From Brevundimonas sp. (GTDB taxonomy: Bacteria > Pseudomonadota > Alphaproteobacteria > Caulobacterales > Caulobacteraceae), in NCBI RefSeq assembly GCF_013912065.1, contig NZ_JACESA010000008.1:1-64000 (forward strand): a DNA stretch of 64,000 nt. Direction: 5' to 3'. The notes under the pieces are model-generated. The model saw only the letters and a list, made by a program, of their open reading frames with translations, had not been told where the DNA came from and did no database searches. The translations under genes and the position numbers were made by a program. Positions 28,894 through 37,693 of the stretch are shown here, piece after piece; position 1 is the first letter of the stretch, and each line of letters begins with the position of its first letter.

Positions 28894-29052
28894 ATGTCTC
28901 TCGGAAACACCGTGGCGCCCAGGGCGCTGCTCCTCGCCGTTCCGGCCTGCCCGCTCGCGGCCGGCTCGGCCTTGGCTCAATCCAGTACAAACCGGTCCTC
29001 TTTCCCCGGCGAGGGCCGGTCGGCCTATGTCGGCGTCAGGATGAGCTACTGA
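28894..29052 (+). pseudogene. Remnant of a TonB-dependent receptor: signal peptide joined to the C-terminal strand
   Basis: The frame encodes only 52 residues: a signal peptide (MSLGNTVAPRALLLAVPACP to SALAQ) followed at once by SSTNRSSFPGEGRSAYVGVRMSY-type sequence. The last 18 residues look like the final strand of an outer-membrane receptor, ending in the aromatic residue that such barrels need. The stop overlaps the ATG of the PepSY gene (TGATG), as an intact upstream receptor gene would. About 600-700 residues of plug and barrel seem to be missing. It could instead be a genuine tiny secreted peptide. Confidence 0.6.
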
Positions 29053-30407
29053 TGGCGGACACCACTCAGACCCCGGCGTTGGACGATCTGTCCGGCGCCT
29101 ATCGCGCCGTCTGGCGCTGGCATTTCTACGCGGGGATCTTCGTCATGCCCGTCCTGATGCTGATGGCCCTGACCGGCGGCCTCTACTTGTTCAAGGACGA
29201 GATCGACGGCGCCCTGTATCGCGACGTGATCCGCGTGCCCGCAGTCCAGTCTCAGGCGGCGCCGGCGACCTGGCTGGCCTCGGCGGCCCGGGCCGCCGGC
29301 GGCGGTCGGGTCGCCAATCTGGTCATGCCCGCCCAGCCGGATCAGGCCGTCCGTCTGCGGGTGGATCGGCCCGACGGGGTGCAAAAGACGGTCTTCGTCG
29401 ATCCCCACACCGGTCGGGCGACCGGGGTCATTCCGGCCGGCGGCTTCATGGAACTGGTCAAGAAGACCCACAGCCTGACCTTGTTGGGGCGGCCGTTCAA
29501 CATCCTGGTCGAGATCGTCGCCGGCTGGACCATCATCCTGTTCGCCACCGGCCTTTATCTGTGGTGGCCGCGTGGGCGGGCAGTAGCGACCTTCGCGGCC
29601 CGGACGACCGACACGCGCCGCCGACCCTTCTGGCGCGACCTGCACGCCCTGACGGGCCTCTATGTCGGCGGCGTGGTCCTGTTCCTGGCGGTCACGGGCA
29701 TGCCCTGGTCGGCCTTCTGGGGCGACACGGTCATGGATGTCGTCAAGTCCAGCGGTCTGGGCCGCCCGCCGGCGCCCGTCGCCGGCGCCTGGCAGCGCGC
29801 CGAACACCATGACCGGCCCATCGGCGCCGGCTGGGCCATGGACGGCATGGTCATGACCCACGACCATGCGGGCCATGGCGCGCTGGACCGGGTGCTGAAG
29901 GCCGCCGACGACGTTGGTCTGGCCAGGCCCTACGCCGTCAACATCCCCGCCGCCGACGGTACGGCCTATACGATCACGACCCAGGCCCGCCGGGTTCAGG
30001 ATAGCCGATCCCTCTATATGGACGCCGCCTCGGGCCGCCTGTTGGCCGATCTCGGCTACGACCGGTTCGGCGCCGGGGCCAAGGCCGTTGAATGGGGCAT
30101 CTACACCCACCAGGGCACTCAGTACGGGCAGGTGAACCGGATCATCATGCTGCTGGGCTGTATCGGCGTCTGGCTGCTGGCGATCAGCGGACTGGTGATG
30201 TGGTGGAAACGTCGCCCGCCGAGCCCGTCGCGCCTTCGCCTGGGCGCGCCCCCCGCCCCACCCGGGCCCCGCGTCCGCGCCGCTGTCCTGGGCATCGTCC
30301 TGCCTCTCGCGGTCCTCTATCCCCTGACGGGCCTGAGCCTGGTCTTCGCCGTATTGCTCGATCGAGCCGTGCGACCGATGATCCGGCGCCGTACCGCCGT
30401 TTCCTGA
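29052..30407 (+). CDS. PepSY-associated membrane protein (PiuB-like)
   Basis: The 451-residue protein has the layout of PepSY_TM proteins: a first membrane helix (FYAGIFVMPVLMLMALTGGLYLF), a PepSY-like periplasmic section, then helices near residues 155-175 (GWTIILFATGLYLWWP), 205-225 and two more near the C-terminus. Histidines in HSLTLLG and LHALTGLY are probable heme or metal ligands. Such inner-membrane proteins commonly partner TonB receptors in iron or copper reduction and uptake. Here the receptor upstream looks gutted, while a PCuAC chaperone follows 13 bp downstream. Confidence 0.88.
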   Translation: MADTTQTPALDDLSGAYRAVWRWHFYAGIFVMPVLMLMALTGGLYLFKDEIDGALYRDVIRVPAVQSQAAPATWLASAARAAGGGRVANLVMPAQPDQAVRLRVDRPDGVQKTVFVDPHTGRATGVIPAGGFMELVKKTHSLTLLGRPFNILVEIVAGWTIILFATGLYLWWPRGRAVATFAARTTDTRRRPFWRDLHALTGLYVGGVVLFLAVTGMPWSAFWGDTVMDVVKSSGLGRPPAPVAGAWQRAEHHDRPIGAGWAMDGMVMTHDHAGHGALDRVLKAADDVGLARPYAVNIPAADGTAYTITTQARRVQDSRSLYMDAASGRLLADLGYDRFGAGAKAVEWGIYTHQGTQYGQVNRIIMLLGCIGVWLLAISGLVMWWKRRPPSPSRLRLGAPPAPPGPRVRAAVLGIVLPLAVLYPLTGLSLVFAVLLDRAVRPMIRRRTAVS

Positions 30408-30420
30408 AAGAACTGACGCC

Positions 30421-30921
30421 ATGAAAACCCATCTGTCCCTCGCCGCGGTCGCCCTCATTCTGGCGGCCTGCAACCCGCCTGCGGACAAGCCGGCCCCCGC
30501 CGCTGAGGCCACTGCCGCCGAGGCGACGGCCGCTGTCGTCACCGCCGCCGACGCCTGGTGCCGCCCGTCGCCCAACGGGGCCAAGGCCGGCGGCTGCTAC
30601 GTCACCCTGACCGCCGCGACCGACGACCGCCTGACCGGCGGCGCCAGCCCCCGCGCGACCGAGCTTCAGGTCCACGAGATGAAGACCGAGAACGGCATGA
30701 TGAAGATGGCCCAGCTGACCGAAGGCCTGCCGCTGCCGGCCGGTCAGGCCGTCGCCCTGGCGCCCGGCGGCAATCACCTGATGCTGATCGGCCTGACGGC
30801 GCCCCTGGTCGCCGGCGAGACCGTGCCCCTGACCCTGAAATTCGCCTCGGCGCCCGAGGTGACGGTGCAGGCGGCGGTGCGTCAGCCGGCCATGGCGGGC
30901 ATGGATCACGGCGCCCATTGA
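30421..30921 (+). CDS. PCuAC-type periplasmic copper chaperone (lipoprotein)
   Basis: The 166-residue protein has a lipoprotein signal (LILAAC) and an alanine-rich linker, then a PCuAC domain. The copper-binding pattern is visible as VHEMKTENGMMKMAQ followed by GGNHLMLIGL, corresponding to the H-M...M...H-M ligand set. A histidine and methionine tail (MAGMDHGAH) may add metal sites. PCuAC proteins carry Cu(I) in the periplasm, often to cytochrome oxidase. Its position after the DUF2946 and PepSY genes supports a copper operon. Confidence 0.88.
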   Translation: MKTHLSLAAVALILAACNPPADKPAPAAEATAAEATAAVVTAADAWCRPSPNGAKAGGCYVTLTAATDDRLTGGASPRATELQVHEMKTENGMMKMAQLTEGLPLPAGQAVALAPGGNHLMLIGLTAPLVAGETVPLTLKFASAPEVTVQAAVRQPAMAGMDHGAH

Positions 30922-30932
30922 CCTGAGTTGAA

Positions 30933-30976
30933 GCGCGAGCCTGACAAACGGGTCGGAACCCGCTAAAGGCTCGCGC
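30933..30976. promoter_or_regulatory. Nested hairpin just before ychF
   Basis: An outer perfect 9-bp stem (GCGCGAGCC at 30933-30941 with GGCTCGCGC at 30968-30976) encloses an inner CGGGT/ACCCG stem with a CGGA tetraloop. It ends a few bases before the GAGGAA ribosome site of ychF. It could terminate the copper operon or shape the ychF leader; no T-run is present. Confidence 0.6.
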
Positions 30977-30991
30977 CTCACGAGGAATCCC

Positions 30992-32086
30992 ATGGCTCTT
31001 AAAGTCGCGATCGTCGGCCTGCCCAACGTCGGCAAGTCCACCCTGTTCAACGCCCTGACCAAGACGGCGGCGGCCCAGGCGGCCAACTATCCGTTCTGTA
31101 CCATCGAGCCGAACACCGGCGACGTGGCCGTGCCCGAGGCGCGTCTGAACGCCCTGGCCGAGATCGCCGGCTCCAAGGAGATCATTCCCGCCCGCATCAC
31201 CTTCGTCGATGTCGCCGGTCTGGTGCGCGGCGCGTCGAAGGGCGAGGGCCTGGGCAACCAGTTCCTGGCCAATATCCGCGACTGCGACGCCGTGGCCTTC
31301 GTCGCCCGCTGCTTCGTCGATGACGACATCACCCACGTCGAGGACCGGATCGATCCGATCGCCGATCTGGAGATCATCGAGACCGAGCTGATGCTGGCCG
31401 ACATGGAAAGCCTGGAGCGCCGCCGGCCCCAGCTGGAGAAGCGCGCCAAGGGCGGCGACAAGGAATCCGGCCTGACGCTGAAACTGGTCGATCTGGCCCT
31501 GGCCCAGCTGAACGCCGGCAAGCCCGCCCGCACCGCCGAAGTGTCCAAGGAGGACGCCAAGGCCTGGCACATGCTGCAACTGCTGACCGCCCTGCCCGCC
31601 CTGTACGTCTCCAACGTCGAGGAAGGCTCGGCCGACAAGGGCAATGAGCTGTCCGACAAGGTCGCCGCCCGCGCCGCCGCCGACAACGCCAATTCGGTCG
31701 TCATCTCGGCCCAGATCGAATCCGAGATCGCCGTGCTGGACGACGAGGAGCAGAAGGAGTTCCTCGAGACCCTGGGTCTGGAAGAGCCCGGCCTGAACCG
31801 CCTGATCCGCGAGGCCTACAAGCTGCTGGGTCTGCAGACCTATTTCACGGTCGGCCCCAAGGAGGCCCGCGCCTGGACCATCAATGTCGGCGATACCGCG
31901 CCCCAGGCGGCCGGCGTCATCCACACCGACTTCGAGAAGGGCTTCATCCGCGCCGAAACCATCGCCTTCGACGACTTCATCGCCTTGCGCGGCGAGGCCA
32001 AGGCGCGCGAGGCGGGCAAGCTGCGCGCCGAAGGCAAGACCTATGTCGTCAAGGACGGCGACGTGATGAACTTCCTGTTCAACTAG
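30992..32086 (+). CDS. ychF: Redox-regulated ATPase YchF (Obg-type P-loop protein)
   Basis: The 364-residue protein carries G1 GLPNVGKST, the switch region and G3 DVAG, an inserted coiled coil, and the C-terminal TGS-like domain ending VVKDGDVMNFLFN. The usual NKxD is replaced by the NVEE-type motif (YVSNVEEG) that gives ATP rather than GTP preference. YchF binds ribosomes and modulates stress responses. The C-terminus overlaps the convergent lipoprotein gene by eight bases. Confidence 0.97.
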   Translation: MALKVAIVGLPNVGKSTLFNALTKTAAAQAANYPFCTIEPNTGDVAVPEARLNALAEIAGSKEIIPARITFVDVAGLVRGASKGEGLGNQFLANIRDCDAVAFVARCFVDDDITHVEDRIDPIADLEIIETELMLADMESLERRRPQLEKRAKGGDKESGLTLKLVDLALAQLNAGKPARTAEVSKEDAKAWHMLQLLTALPALYVSNVEEGSADKGNELSDKVAARAAADNANSVVISAQIESEIAVLDDEEQKEFLETLGLEEPGLNRLIREAYKLLGLQTYFTVGPKEARAWTINVGDTAPQAAGVIHTDFEKGFIRAETIAFDDFIALRGEAKAREAGKLRAEGKTYVVKDGDVMNFLFN

Positions 32087-32615
32087 GATCGGCGGGAGGG
32101 GTTTCGTCCCCTTCCCCCTTCATCATCTTCTCCAGCGGATTGGCGGGGTCCGGCGCCCGGGGTGAACCCGGGCAGCGCGCCAGTTTGACCGTGGTTATGT
32201 CGCGGTCGATCCAGGTCAGGTTCATGACGTCGCCGCTGGCGGCCATATGCACCCGTTCCGACCGGGTCTGCCCCTCTCCGGCGCAGTTCAGCGTGGCCAC
32301 ATAGCCCGAGCCCGTCTCGTCGATCCGGGCGATGTCGCAACGATTCTCATAGCCCTCGAATCGCATCGGCGTGAGGATGATCGGCCGCCGCTCGCCTTGC
32401 GGATTGGCGCACCAGCCCGGATTGGCCGCCCATACGCCCACGAAACTGCGCGATCCCCGGCTGGCTAGGGACGACGGTCCCGGCGGCTCCACCTGCTGCA
32501 TCGCCTCGGGCGTCCGAAGCGGAGCCGCAGGTTCGTCAGGCGGATTGACCCCGCGATGATCGCACGCCGCAAGCAACGAGATGGCCGCAGCCATCGGAAA
32601 CAAGACCGTCCTCAT
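32079..32615 (-). CDS. Lipoprotein of unknown function
   Basis: A 178-residue frame begins with a signal peptide and lipobox (ISLLAAC). The mature part contains a conserved-looking FVGVWAANPGWCANPQGERRPIILTPMRFEGYENRC segment, written here as three parts: FVGVWAANPGWC, RRPIILTP and FEGYENRCDI. Paired cysteines suggest disulfides in a small beta-rich domain. It overlaps the 3' end of ychF by eight bases on the opposite strand. I do not recognise a named family with certainty. Confidence 0.75.
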   Translation of the reverse strand: MRTVLFPMAAAISLLAACDHRGVNPPDEPAAPLRTPEAMQQVEPPGPSSLASRGSRSFVGVWAANPGWCANPQGERRPIILTPMRFEGYENRCDIARIDETGSGYVATLNCAGEGQTRSERVHMAASGDVMNLTWIDRDITTVKLARCPGSPRAPDPANPLEKMMKGEGDETPPADPS

Positions 32616-32670
32616 AGCGTCACAACGCCAAGGCCAAGGTTGAGGTTCAAGAGTCCACCTTAATTGCGGT

Positions 32671-32691
32671 TGATTCTCATAATCGTTCGCA
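32671..32691. promoter_or_regulatory. Fur-type operator upstream of the heme receptor
   Basis: TGATTCTCATAATCGTTCGC followed by A closely fits the Fur consensus when read on the minus strand (TGCGAACGATTATGAGAATC). It is an AT-rich island in GC-rich DNA, 37 bp before the receptor start. Iron-dependent repression of the receptor is predicted. Confidence 0.75.
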
Positions 32692-32727
32692 TTAACACGC
32701 CTCGACAGTCATCAAGCGGGGCCATTC

Positions 32728-34929
32728 ATGCGCAACCTCCTCCTTTCCACGGCGGCAGCCGCCTTCGGCTCGGTTCTCGTCGGCCAGCCCGCCAATGCTG
32801 AAGAAACGCAGATCCCGTCGACGGAAGTCGATCCGGTCGTCGTTATCGGCACCCGTTCGGAACGGCTCGCGTCCCGCACCCCTGCCACCGTCAGCGTCAT
32901 CGATGCCGAACAGATCGAGGCCCAACTGGCCACCGACATCAAAGACCTGATCCGGTTCGAGCCGGGCGTCAGCGTGCCGACCTCGCCCGCCCGCTTCACT
33001 CTGGCGGGCTCTGGCGCCGGCCGAGACGGCAACTCGGGTTTCACCATTCGCGGCATGGGCGGTGATCGAGTTCTGATCATCAACGATGGCGTACGCCTGC
33101 CCAGCGGGTTCAGCTTCGGCGCCCAGTCGGTGGGGCGCGGCGACTACAACGATCTAGACATGATCAAGTCGGTCGAAATCCTGCGCGGCCCGGCCTCAGC
33201 CCTGTACGGATCGGACGGCATCGCCGGCGCCGTGGCCTTCACCACCAAGGATCCGGTCGATTTCCTGTCGGTGGGTAAGGACTTCGGCGCGCGCGGCCGC
33301 GTGGCCTATAATTCCGCCGACGAAGGCTGGACCGAGGGCCTGGCCTTCGCCGGCCGCACCGGATCCGTCTCCGGCCTGTTGGCCTATACCCGCCGCGATC
33401 ATCAGGAGACGGAGAACCAGGGCGAGGTCGGCGGCGTCGGCTCGACGCGGACCCAGCCCAACCCTCAGGACTTCGCCTCGAACGCCGTCCTGGGCAAGCT
33501 GGTATGGAACGTCGCACCCGGTCATTCGCTGCGCCTGACCTACGACCACCTCGATTCGGAGATGGACGGCGAGGCCCTGACCGCCCAGTCGGCCACGGTC
33601 CTGGCCGTCACGGGTCATGACGAGACTCAGCGCGACAGCATCAAGGCCGAATGGCGCTTCCAAGACTTCGCCGGATTCGAAAACGGGTCGGTCAGCGCCT
33701 ATTGGCAAGACGCCACCACCCGCCAATACACCTACGAAGACCGCACCCCGGCCGTCGACCGCGTCCGCGACACAACTTTCGACAACACCGTCTATGGTCT
33801 GGCCGCCCAGGGCGCGCGTGTCTTCGGCGCAGGAGGCGCGGTGGAGCACCGCGTCACCGTCGGCGGCGACTGGTCGATGACGACCCAGGAAGGCGTCCGC
33901 GACGGCGTCACCCCGCCGGTCGGCGAAACCTTCCCGACCCGCGCCTTCCCCAAGACAGAATATCAGCTGGCGGGCCTGTTCGTTCAGGACGAGATCGAGC
34001 TGCTGGACGGGGCGCTCAGCATCATCCCGGCCGTCCGCTATGACTGGTACGACCTGTCGCCCGAAGTGGACGCCCTGTTCCCGGCTCAGGCCACGGGTCA
34101 GTCGGACGATCGCATCTCGCCCAAGATCGGCGTGGTCTGGTGGGCGGATCGGCGCTTCGGCCTGTTCACCAACTATGCCCAAGGCTTCCGCGCGCCGTCG
34201 CCGATGCAGGTGAACAACTATTTCGAGAACCCGGTCTATGGCTACACCTCGATCCCCAATCCGGATCTGGAGCCCGAGACCAGCGACAGTATCGAAGCCG
34301 GCATGCGGTTCCGCGACGTCGGGGCCTTCGGCGGCGCCCTGCGTCTTCAGGCCACCGCCTTCAACACTCACTACGACAATTTCATCGAACAGATCGTCGT
34401 CTCGGGAACCGGCGTGCCGGGCGTCGATCCGCTGGTCTTCCAGTACGTCAACCTGACGGACGTGGACATCTGGGGCCTGGAAGCCCGTGGCGACATCGCC
34501 TGGACCAACGGCGTCAGCCTGGTCGTCTCTGCCGCCTTCGCGGACGGCGAGGTAGAGACGGACGGCGAGAAGGCCCAGCTCAGCAGTGTCGATCCGATCA
34601 AGCTGGTCGGGGGGCTGAACTACGCCGCGCCGTCGGGCGTGTGGGGCGGCTCGGCCGTCGTCACCTGGTCGGACAAGAAGGACGCCGCGACCTATGAACT
34701 GTCGTGCGGCTCGGCCTGCTACACTGGCGACAGTTTCACCCTGCTGGACGTCACCGCCTACTGGAACCTCACCGAGCGGGCGACGCTGCGGGCCCGCGTC
34801 TTCAATGTGCTGGACGAAAAATACGCCTGGTGGAGCGACGTGCGCGGCCTGTCCGCCAGTTCGTCCATCAAGGACGCCTACACCCAGCCGGGCCGCAACT
34901 TCGGCGTCTCCCTGACCCTGAAGCTGTAA
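32728..34929 (+). CDS. TonB-dependent heme/hemoglobin receptor
   Basis: The 733-residue outer-membrane receptor has a signal peptide, an N-terminal plug (TRSERLASRTPATVSVIDAE to the SVEILRGPASALYGSDGIAG region) and a 22-strand barrel ending in VSLTLKL. The heme-receptor boxes FRAP (near residue 488) and NPDL (a variant of NPNL) are both present. The histidine usually found between them appears absent, which may alter heme capture. The Fur-like site upstream and the DUF6607 gene downstream support an iron-regulated heme uptake unit. Confidence 0.88.
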   Translation: MRNLLLSTAAAAFGSVLVGQPANAEETQIPSTEVDPVVVIGTRSERLASRTPATVSVIDAEQIEAQLATDIKDLIRFEPGVSVPTSPARFTLAGSGAGRDGNSGFTIRGMGGDRVLIINDGVRLPSGFSFGAQSVGRGDYNDLDMIKSVEILRGPASALYGSDGIAGAVAFTTKDPVDFLSVGKDFGARGRVAYNSADEGWTEGLAFAGRTGSVSGLLAYTRRDHQETENQGEVGGVGSTRTQPNPQDFASNAVLGKLVWNVAPGHSLRLTYDHLDSEMDGEALTAQSATVLAVTGHDETQRDSIKAEWRFQDFAGFENGSVSAYWQDATTRQYTYEDRTPAVDRVRDTTFDNTVYGLAAQGARVFGAGGAVEHRVTVGGDWSMTTQEGVRDGVTPPVGETFPTRAFPKTEYQLAGLFVQDEIELLDGALSIIPAVRYDWYDLSPEVDALFPAQATGQSDDRISPKIGVVWWADRRFGLFTNYAQGFRAPSPMQVNNYFENPVYGYTSIPNPDLEPETSDSIEAGMRFRDVGAFGGALRLQATAFNTHYDNFIEQIVVSGTGVPGVDPLVFQYVNLTDVDIWGLEARGDIAWTNGVSLVVSAAFADGEVETDGEKAQLSSVDPIKLVGGLNYAAPSGVWGGSAVVTWSDKKDAATYELSCGSACYTGDSFTLLDVTAYWNLTERATLRARVFNVLDEKYAWWSDVRGLSASSSIKDAYTQPGRNFGVSLTLKL

Positions 34930-34967
34930 CCGTCATGCCAACCAGAGACACCTCCAGGAGCCGCCGC

Positions 34968-35951
34968 ATGCGCGCCATACTGACCGCCGCCGCCCTGCTG
35001 ACCGTGCCCGTCACGGCCGCCCAGGCGTTCGAAACCCCAGCCGCTGCACAGACGACGGTTCCGACCGCCCCGGCCGACGCCTTCGCGCGGGATCGCCAGT
35101 CCATCCTCGCCCAGGCCGGCCAGCACCGAGTGCATTTCGACATGCGCGAGAACGTCAGCTTCCGCTCCGACTACGATCCGCTGGAAGAAAAGCTCTCGGG
35201 CGGCAGCGAGATCGTGCGCGTGGTCTATGATCACGGCGACCGGATCAGCCTGCAGCACATCCTGGTGATGGAGCACGACGGCCAGGTCATGGTCATCAAA
35301 CACTGGCGTCAGGACTGGGTCTATCAGCCGCAGACGGTCCTGACCTACGCCGGGCCGAACCAGTGGGTGTTGACCCCCGTGCCCGCCGACCAGCGTCAAG
35401 GCGCCTGGTCCCAGACGGTGTGGCAGACGGACGATTCGCCCCGTTACGGCGGGGTCGGCCGCTGGACCTACGACAATGGTCTGTCGGCCTGGACGTCCAA
35501 CCCGACCTGGCGGCCGCTGGCGCGCCGCGATGCGGTGCGCCAGCCCATCTACGACCGCTATCTGGGGACCAATCGCCACATCCTGACGCCGGACGGCTGG
35601 GTCCATATCCAGGACAATATCAAGATGGCCGGCCAGGCGGACGGGACGCCGATCGCGATCGTTCAGGAAGACGTGATCAACACCTACGACCGTTCGACCA
35701 GCTATTCGGCCCAGCCGGGTGACGACTACTGGGCCAAGACCCAGGGCTTCTGGGCCGCCGTGCGCGACGCCTGGGACGCAGCGGCCGTCGCTGGAAACGG
35801 CGTCCGCCTGCAGCAGGAGGCCGAGACCGGCTCCGTCACCGGCGCGCCGCTGATGGACCTGGGCCAGTCGGTGGCCGACGGCGAGATCTCCGTGCCGGAA
35901 GCGATCGCCAAGGCTCGCGCCTTGATCACCAAGGCGACCGCCGCCCGCTGA
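34968..35951 (+). CDS. DUF6607 family secreted protein (heme-operon partner)
   Basis: The ATG at 34968 lies behind an AGGAG nine bases upstream; an earlier ATG at 34935 lacks a ribosome site. The 327-residue product has a signal peptide (ILTAAALLTVPVTAAQA) and a DUF6607 domain with FARDRQSILAQAG and the later HWRQDWVYQ motif. DUF6607 genes often follow TonB receptors, but no biochemical role is known to me. It shares a transcript with the heme receptor (gap 38 bp), so a periplasmic step in heme handling is a fair guess. Confidence 0.75.
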   Translation: MRAILTAAALLTVPVTAAQAFETPAAAQTTVPTAPADAFARDRQSILAQAGQHRVHFDMRENVSFRSDYDPLEEKLSGGSEIVRVVYDHGDRISLQHILVMEHDGQVMVIKHWRQDWVYQPQTVLTYAGPNQWVLTPVPADQRQGAWSQTVWQTDDSPRYGGVGRWTYDNGLSAWTSNPTWRPLARRDAVRQPIYDRYLGTNRHILTPDGWVHIQDNIKMAGQADGTPIAIVQEDVINTYDRSTSYSAQPGDDYWAKTQGFWAAVRDAWDAAAVAGNGVRLQQEAETGSVTGAPLMDLGQSVADGEISVPEAIAKARALITKATAAR

Positions 35952-35962
35952 CGTCCCGCAAG

Positions 35963-36002
35963 GCGACCGCCGACGGCCTTAGCGCCGCTGATCGGCGGTC
36001 GC
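35963..36002. terminator. Long hairpin between convergent genes
   Basis: GCGACCGCCGA (35963-35973) pairs perfectly with TCGGCGGTCGC (35992-36002). The right arm lies in the last codons of the M28 gene. It probably marks the end of the heme operon; no T-run follows. Confidence 0.5.
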
Positions 36003-37628
36003 GTCGCGGATGGCGTTGAACTCGGCGGTGGGTTTCCAGGCGGGCCAGGTCGTGCTGTCGGCGACCGTCAGGCCTAGACGGTAAAGCAGGTCGAGGTTCT
36101 GCACTGCGGCGGTGAAGTCGTAGTCGGCCCGCCATTCGTCCGTCAGCTTGTGATAATAGCGGTCCATCTGGCCCTCGTAATAGGCCGCGCCCGTCTCGAT
36201 CCCACCCTCGACGAAGTCGCGGCCGGTCCAGGGCATCAGAGCTGGCACGCCGCCGGCCGCGAAGTTGAAATGGTCGGAGCGGTAATAGAAACCCTGCTGG
36301 GGGTAGCCGTCGCCGGTCACGGTCCGGCCCTGCGCCAGGGCGAACCGACCCAGAATATCCTCCAACTCCGACTTGCCCACGCCGAACACCGCCACGTCGC
36401 GTGTCGCGGGGGTGAAGGGCAGCATGTCGATGTTGATGTCGGCCGCCGTCCTGGCCAGCGGGTAAATCGGATCGGCGGCGTAGGCTTCGGACCCCAGCAG
36501 TCCCTGTTCCTCGGCCGTGACGTGCAGGAAGAGCACCGTCCGTTCCGGCGCCGGGCCGGCCTTGAAGGCGCGCGCCATCTCGATCAGGCCCGCCGTTCCG
36601 GAGGCGTTGTCCCAGGCGCCGTTATAGATGTCGTCGCCGTCGGCGTTCGGTTCCTTGGCCTTGCCGATATGATCCCAGTGGGCGGAATAGACGACATATT
36701 CGTCAGGCCGGGTCGTTCCGGGCATCTTGGCCAGAAGATTGTTCGAATGGATGATCTCGGTCGTCTCGGCGATATCGACATCCAGCCGCACCTTCAGGTC
36801 GACGACCCCGCCCAGCGCCCCGGACTTGGCCCGCGTCAGGGTGTCTTCCAGGGCCGCGCCGCCGATCGCCGTCGCCGTCGCCGCGCTGATCGATCCGTCG
36901 AAACGCGTGTCATGGGCGCCCTTGACCGTCATCCGAGGGCGCGCCGCCCCGCCGACGGCCCGGCGCCAGCGACTGTCGGTGTCCTGCAGGGTGATGACCG
37001 CCGCCGCCCCGCGCTTCAGCGCCTCCTGCGTCTTGTGGGTGGCCGAGCCGTAGAAGTTCGGGTCCGCCCCCATCGACTCGGGCTGACCGCGCAGGATCAC
37101 CACCACCTTGCCCGTCAGGTCCGCGTCGCCGTAGTCGTCCCAGCCGCGTTCGGGCGCCACGACCCCATAGCCGGCGAACACCAGGGGCGCCCCGTCGATC
37201 TTCACCACCGGATCTGCCGGCCCGGCGCGCAAGGTGATGTCGGTTCCCGAGATCAACGGATGGCTGACGCCGTCCGCGCCGATCCAGGCGACGGTCGGGG
37301 CGCGTTCGGGCGTGAACCGCACCAGATCGACCGGCTGCAACCAGGATCCGTCCCGACCGCCCGGCTCCAGACCCAGCGCCTCGTACTGGGCCTGCAGATA
37401 GGCTAGGGTCAGCCGCTCGCCGACCAGACCGGGAAATCGTCCCTCCAGTTCGTCGGAGGCCAGATATTTGATGTGGTCGGACAGCCGCTCGGGACTGAAC
37501 TGAGGATCGGCCGCCGACGCCGTGGCGAAGGCGTCGTCCTGAAGGGCCGCGGCAGAGACCGGCGCCATGGCGCAGGCCGAAAGCACCAACGCCGCCAGGG
37601 CGGCGACGGGCGAACGACGAAGAAACAT
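35979..37628 (-). CDS. M28 family aminopeptidase with PA domain (lipoprotein-like signal), copy 1
   Basis: The 549-residue secreted peptidase has a signal with a cysteine after LVLSA, a PA-domain insert (LVFAGYGVVAPERGWDDYGD), and an M28 zinc site: SAHWDHIG, WDNASGTAGL, EEQGLLGSE and RSDHFNF. Both zinc ligands and the catalytic glutamate are present, so it should be active on exported peptides. A paralogue lies directly upstream at 37694-39361, with the same domain order, so the pair looks like a tandem duplication. Confidence 0.92.
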   Translation of the reverse strand: MFLRRSPVAALAALVLSACAMAPVSAAALQDDAFATASAADPQFSPERLSDHIKYLASDELEGRFPGLVGERLTLAYLQAQYEALGLEPGGRDGSWLQPVDLVRFTPERAPTVAWIGADGVSHPLISGTDITLRAGPADPVVKIDGAPLVFAGYGVVAPERGWDDYGDADLTGKVVVILRGQPESMGADPNFYGSATHKTQEALKRGAAAVITLQDTDSRWRRAVGGAARPRMTVKGAHDTRFDGSISAATATAIGGAALEDTLTRAKSGALGGVVDLKVRLDVDIAETTEIIHSNNLLAKMPGTTRPDEYVVYSAHWDHIGKAKEPNADGDDIYNGAWDNASGTAGLIEMARAFKAGPAPERTVLFLHVTAEEQGLLGSEAYAADPIYPLARTAADINIDMLPFTPATRDVAVFGVGKSELEDILGRFALAQGRTVTGDGYPQQGFYYRSDHFNFAAGGVPALMPWTGRDFVEGGIETGAAYYEGQMDRYYHKLTDEWRADYDFTAAVQNLDLLYRLGLTVADSTTWPAWKPTAEFNAIRDATADQRR

Positions 37629-37693
37629 GGGCGCGGCTCGAAACTAGAGGAGGACAAGGGTCGGGATCTTCCGGCCCTGCGTGGAAGACGGCT

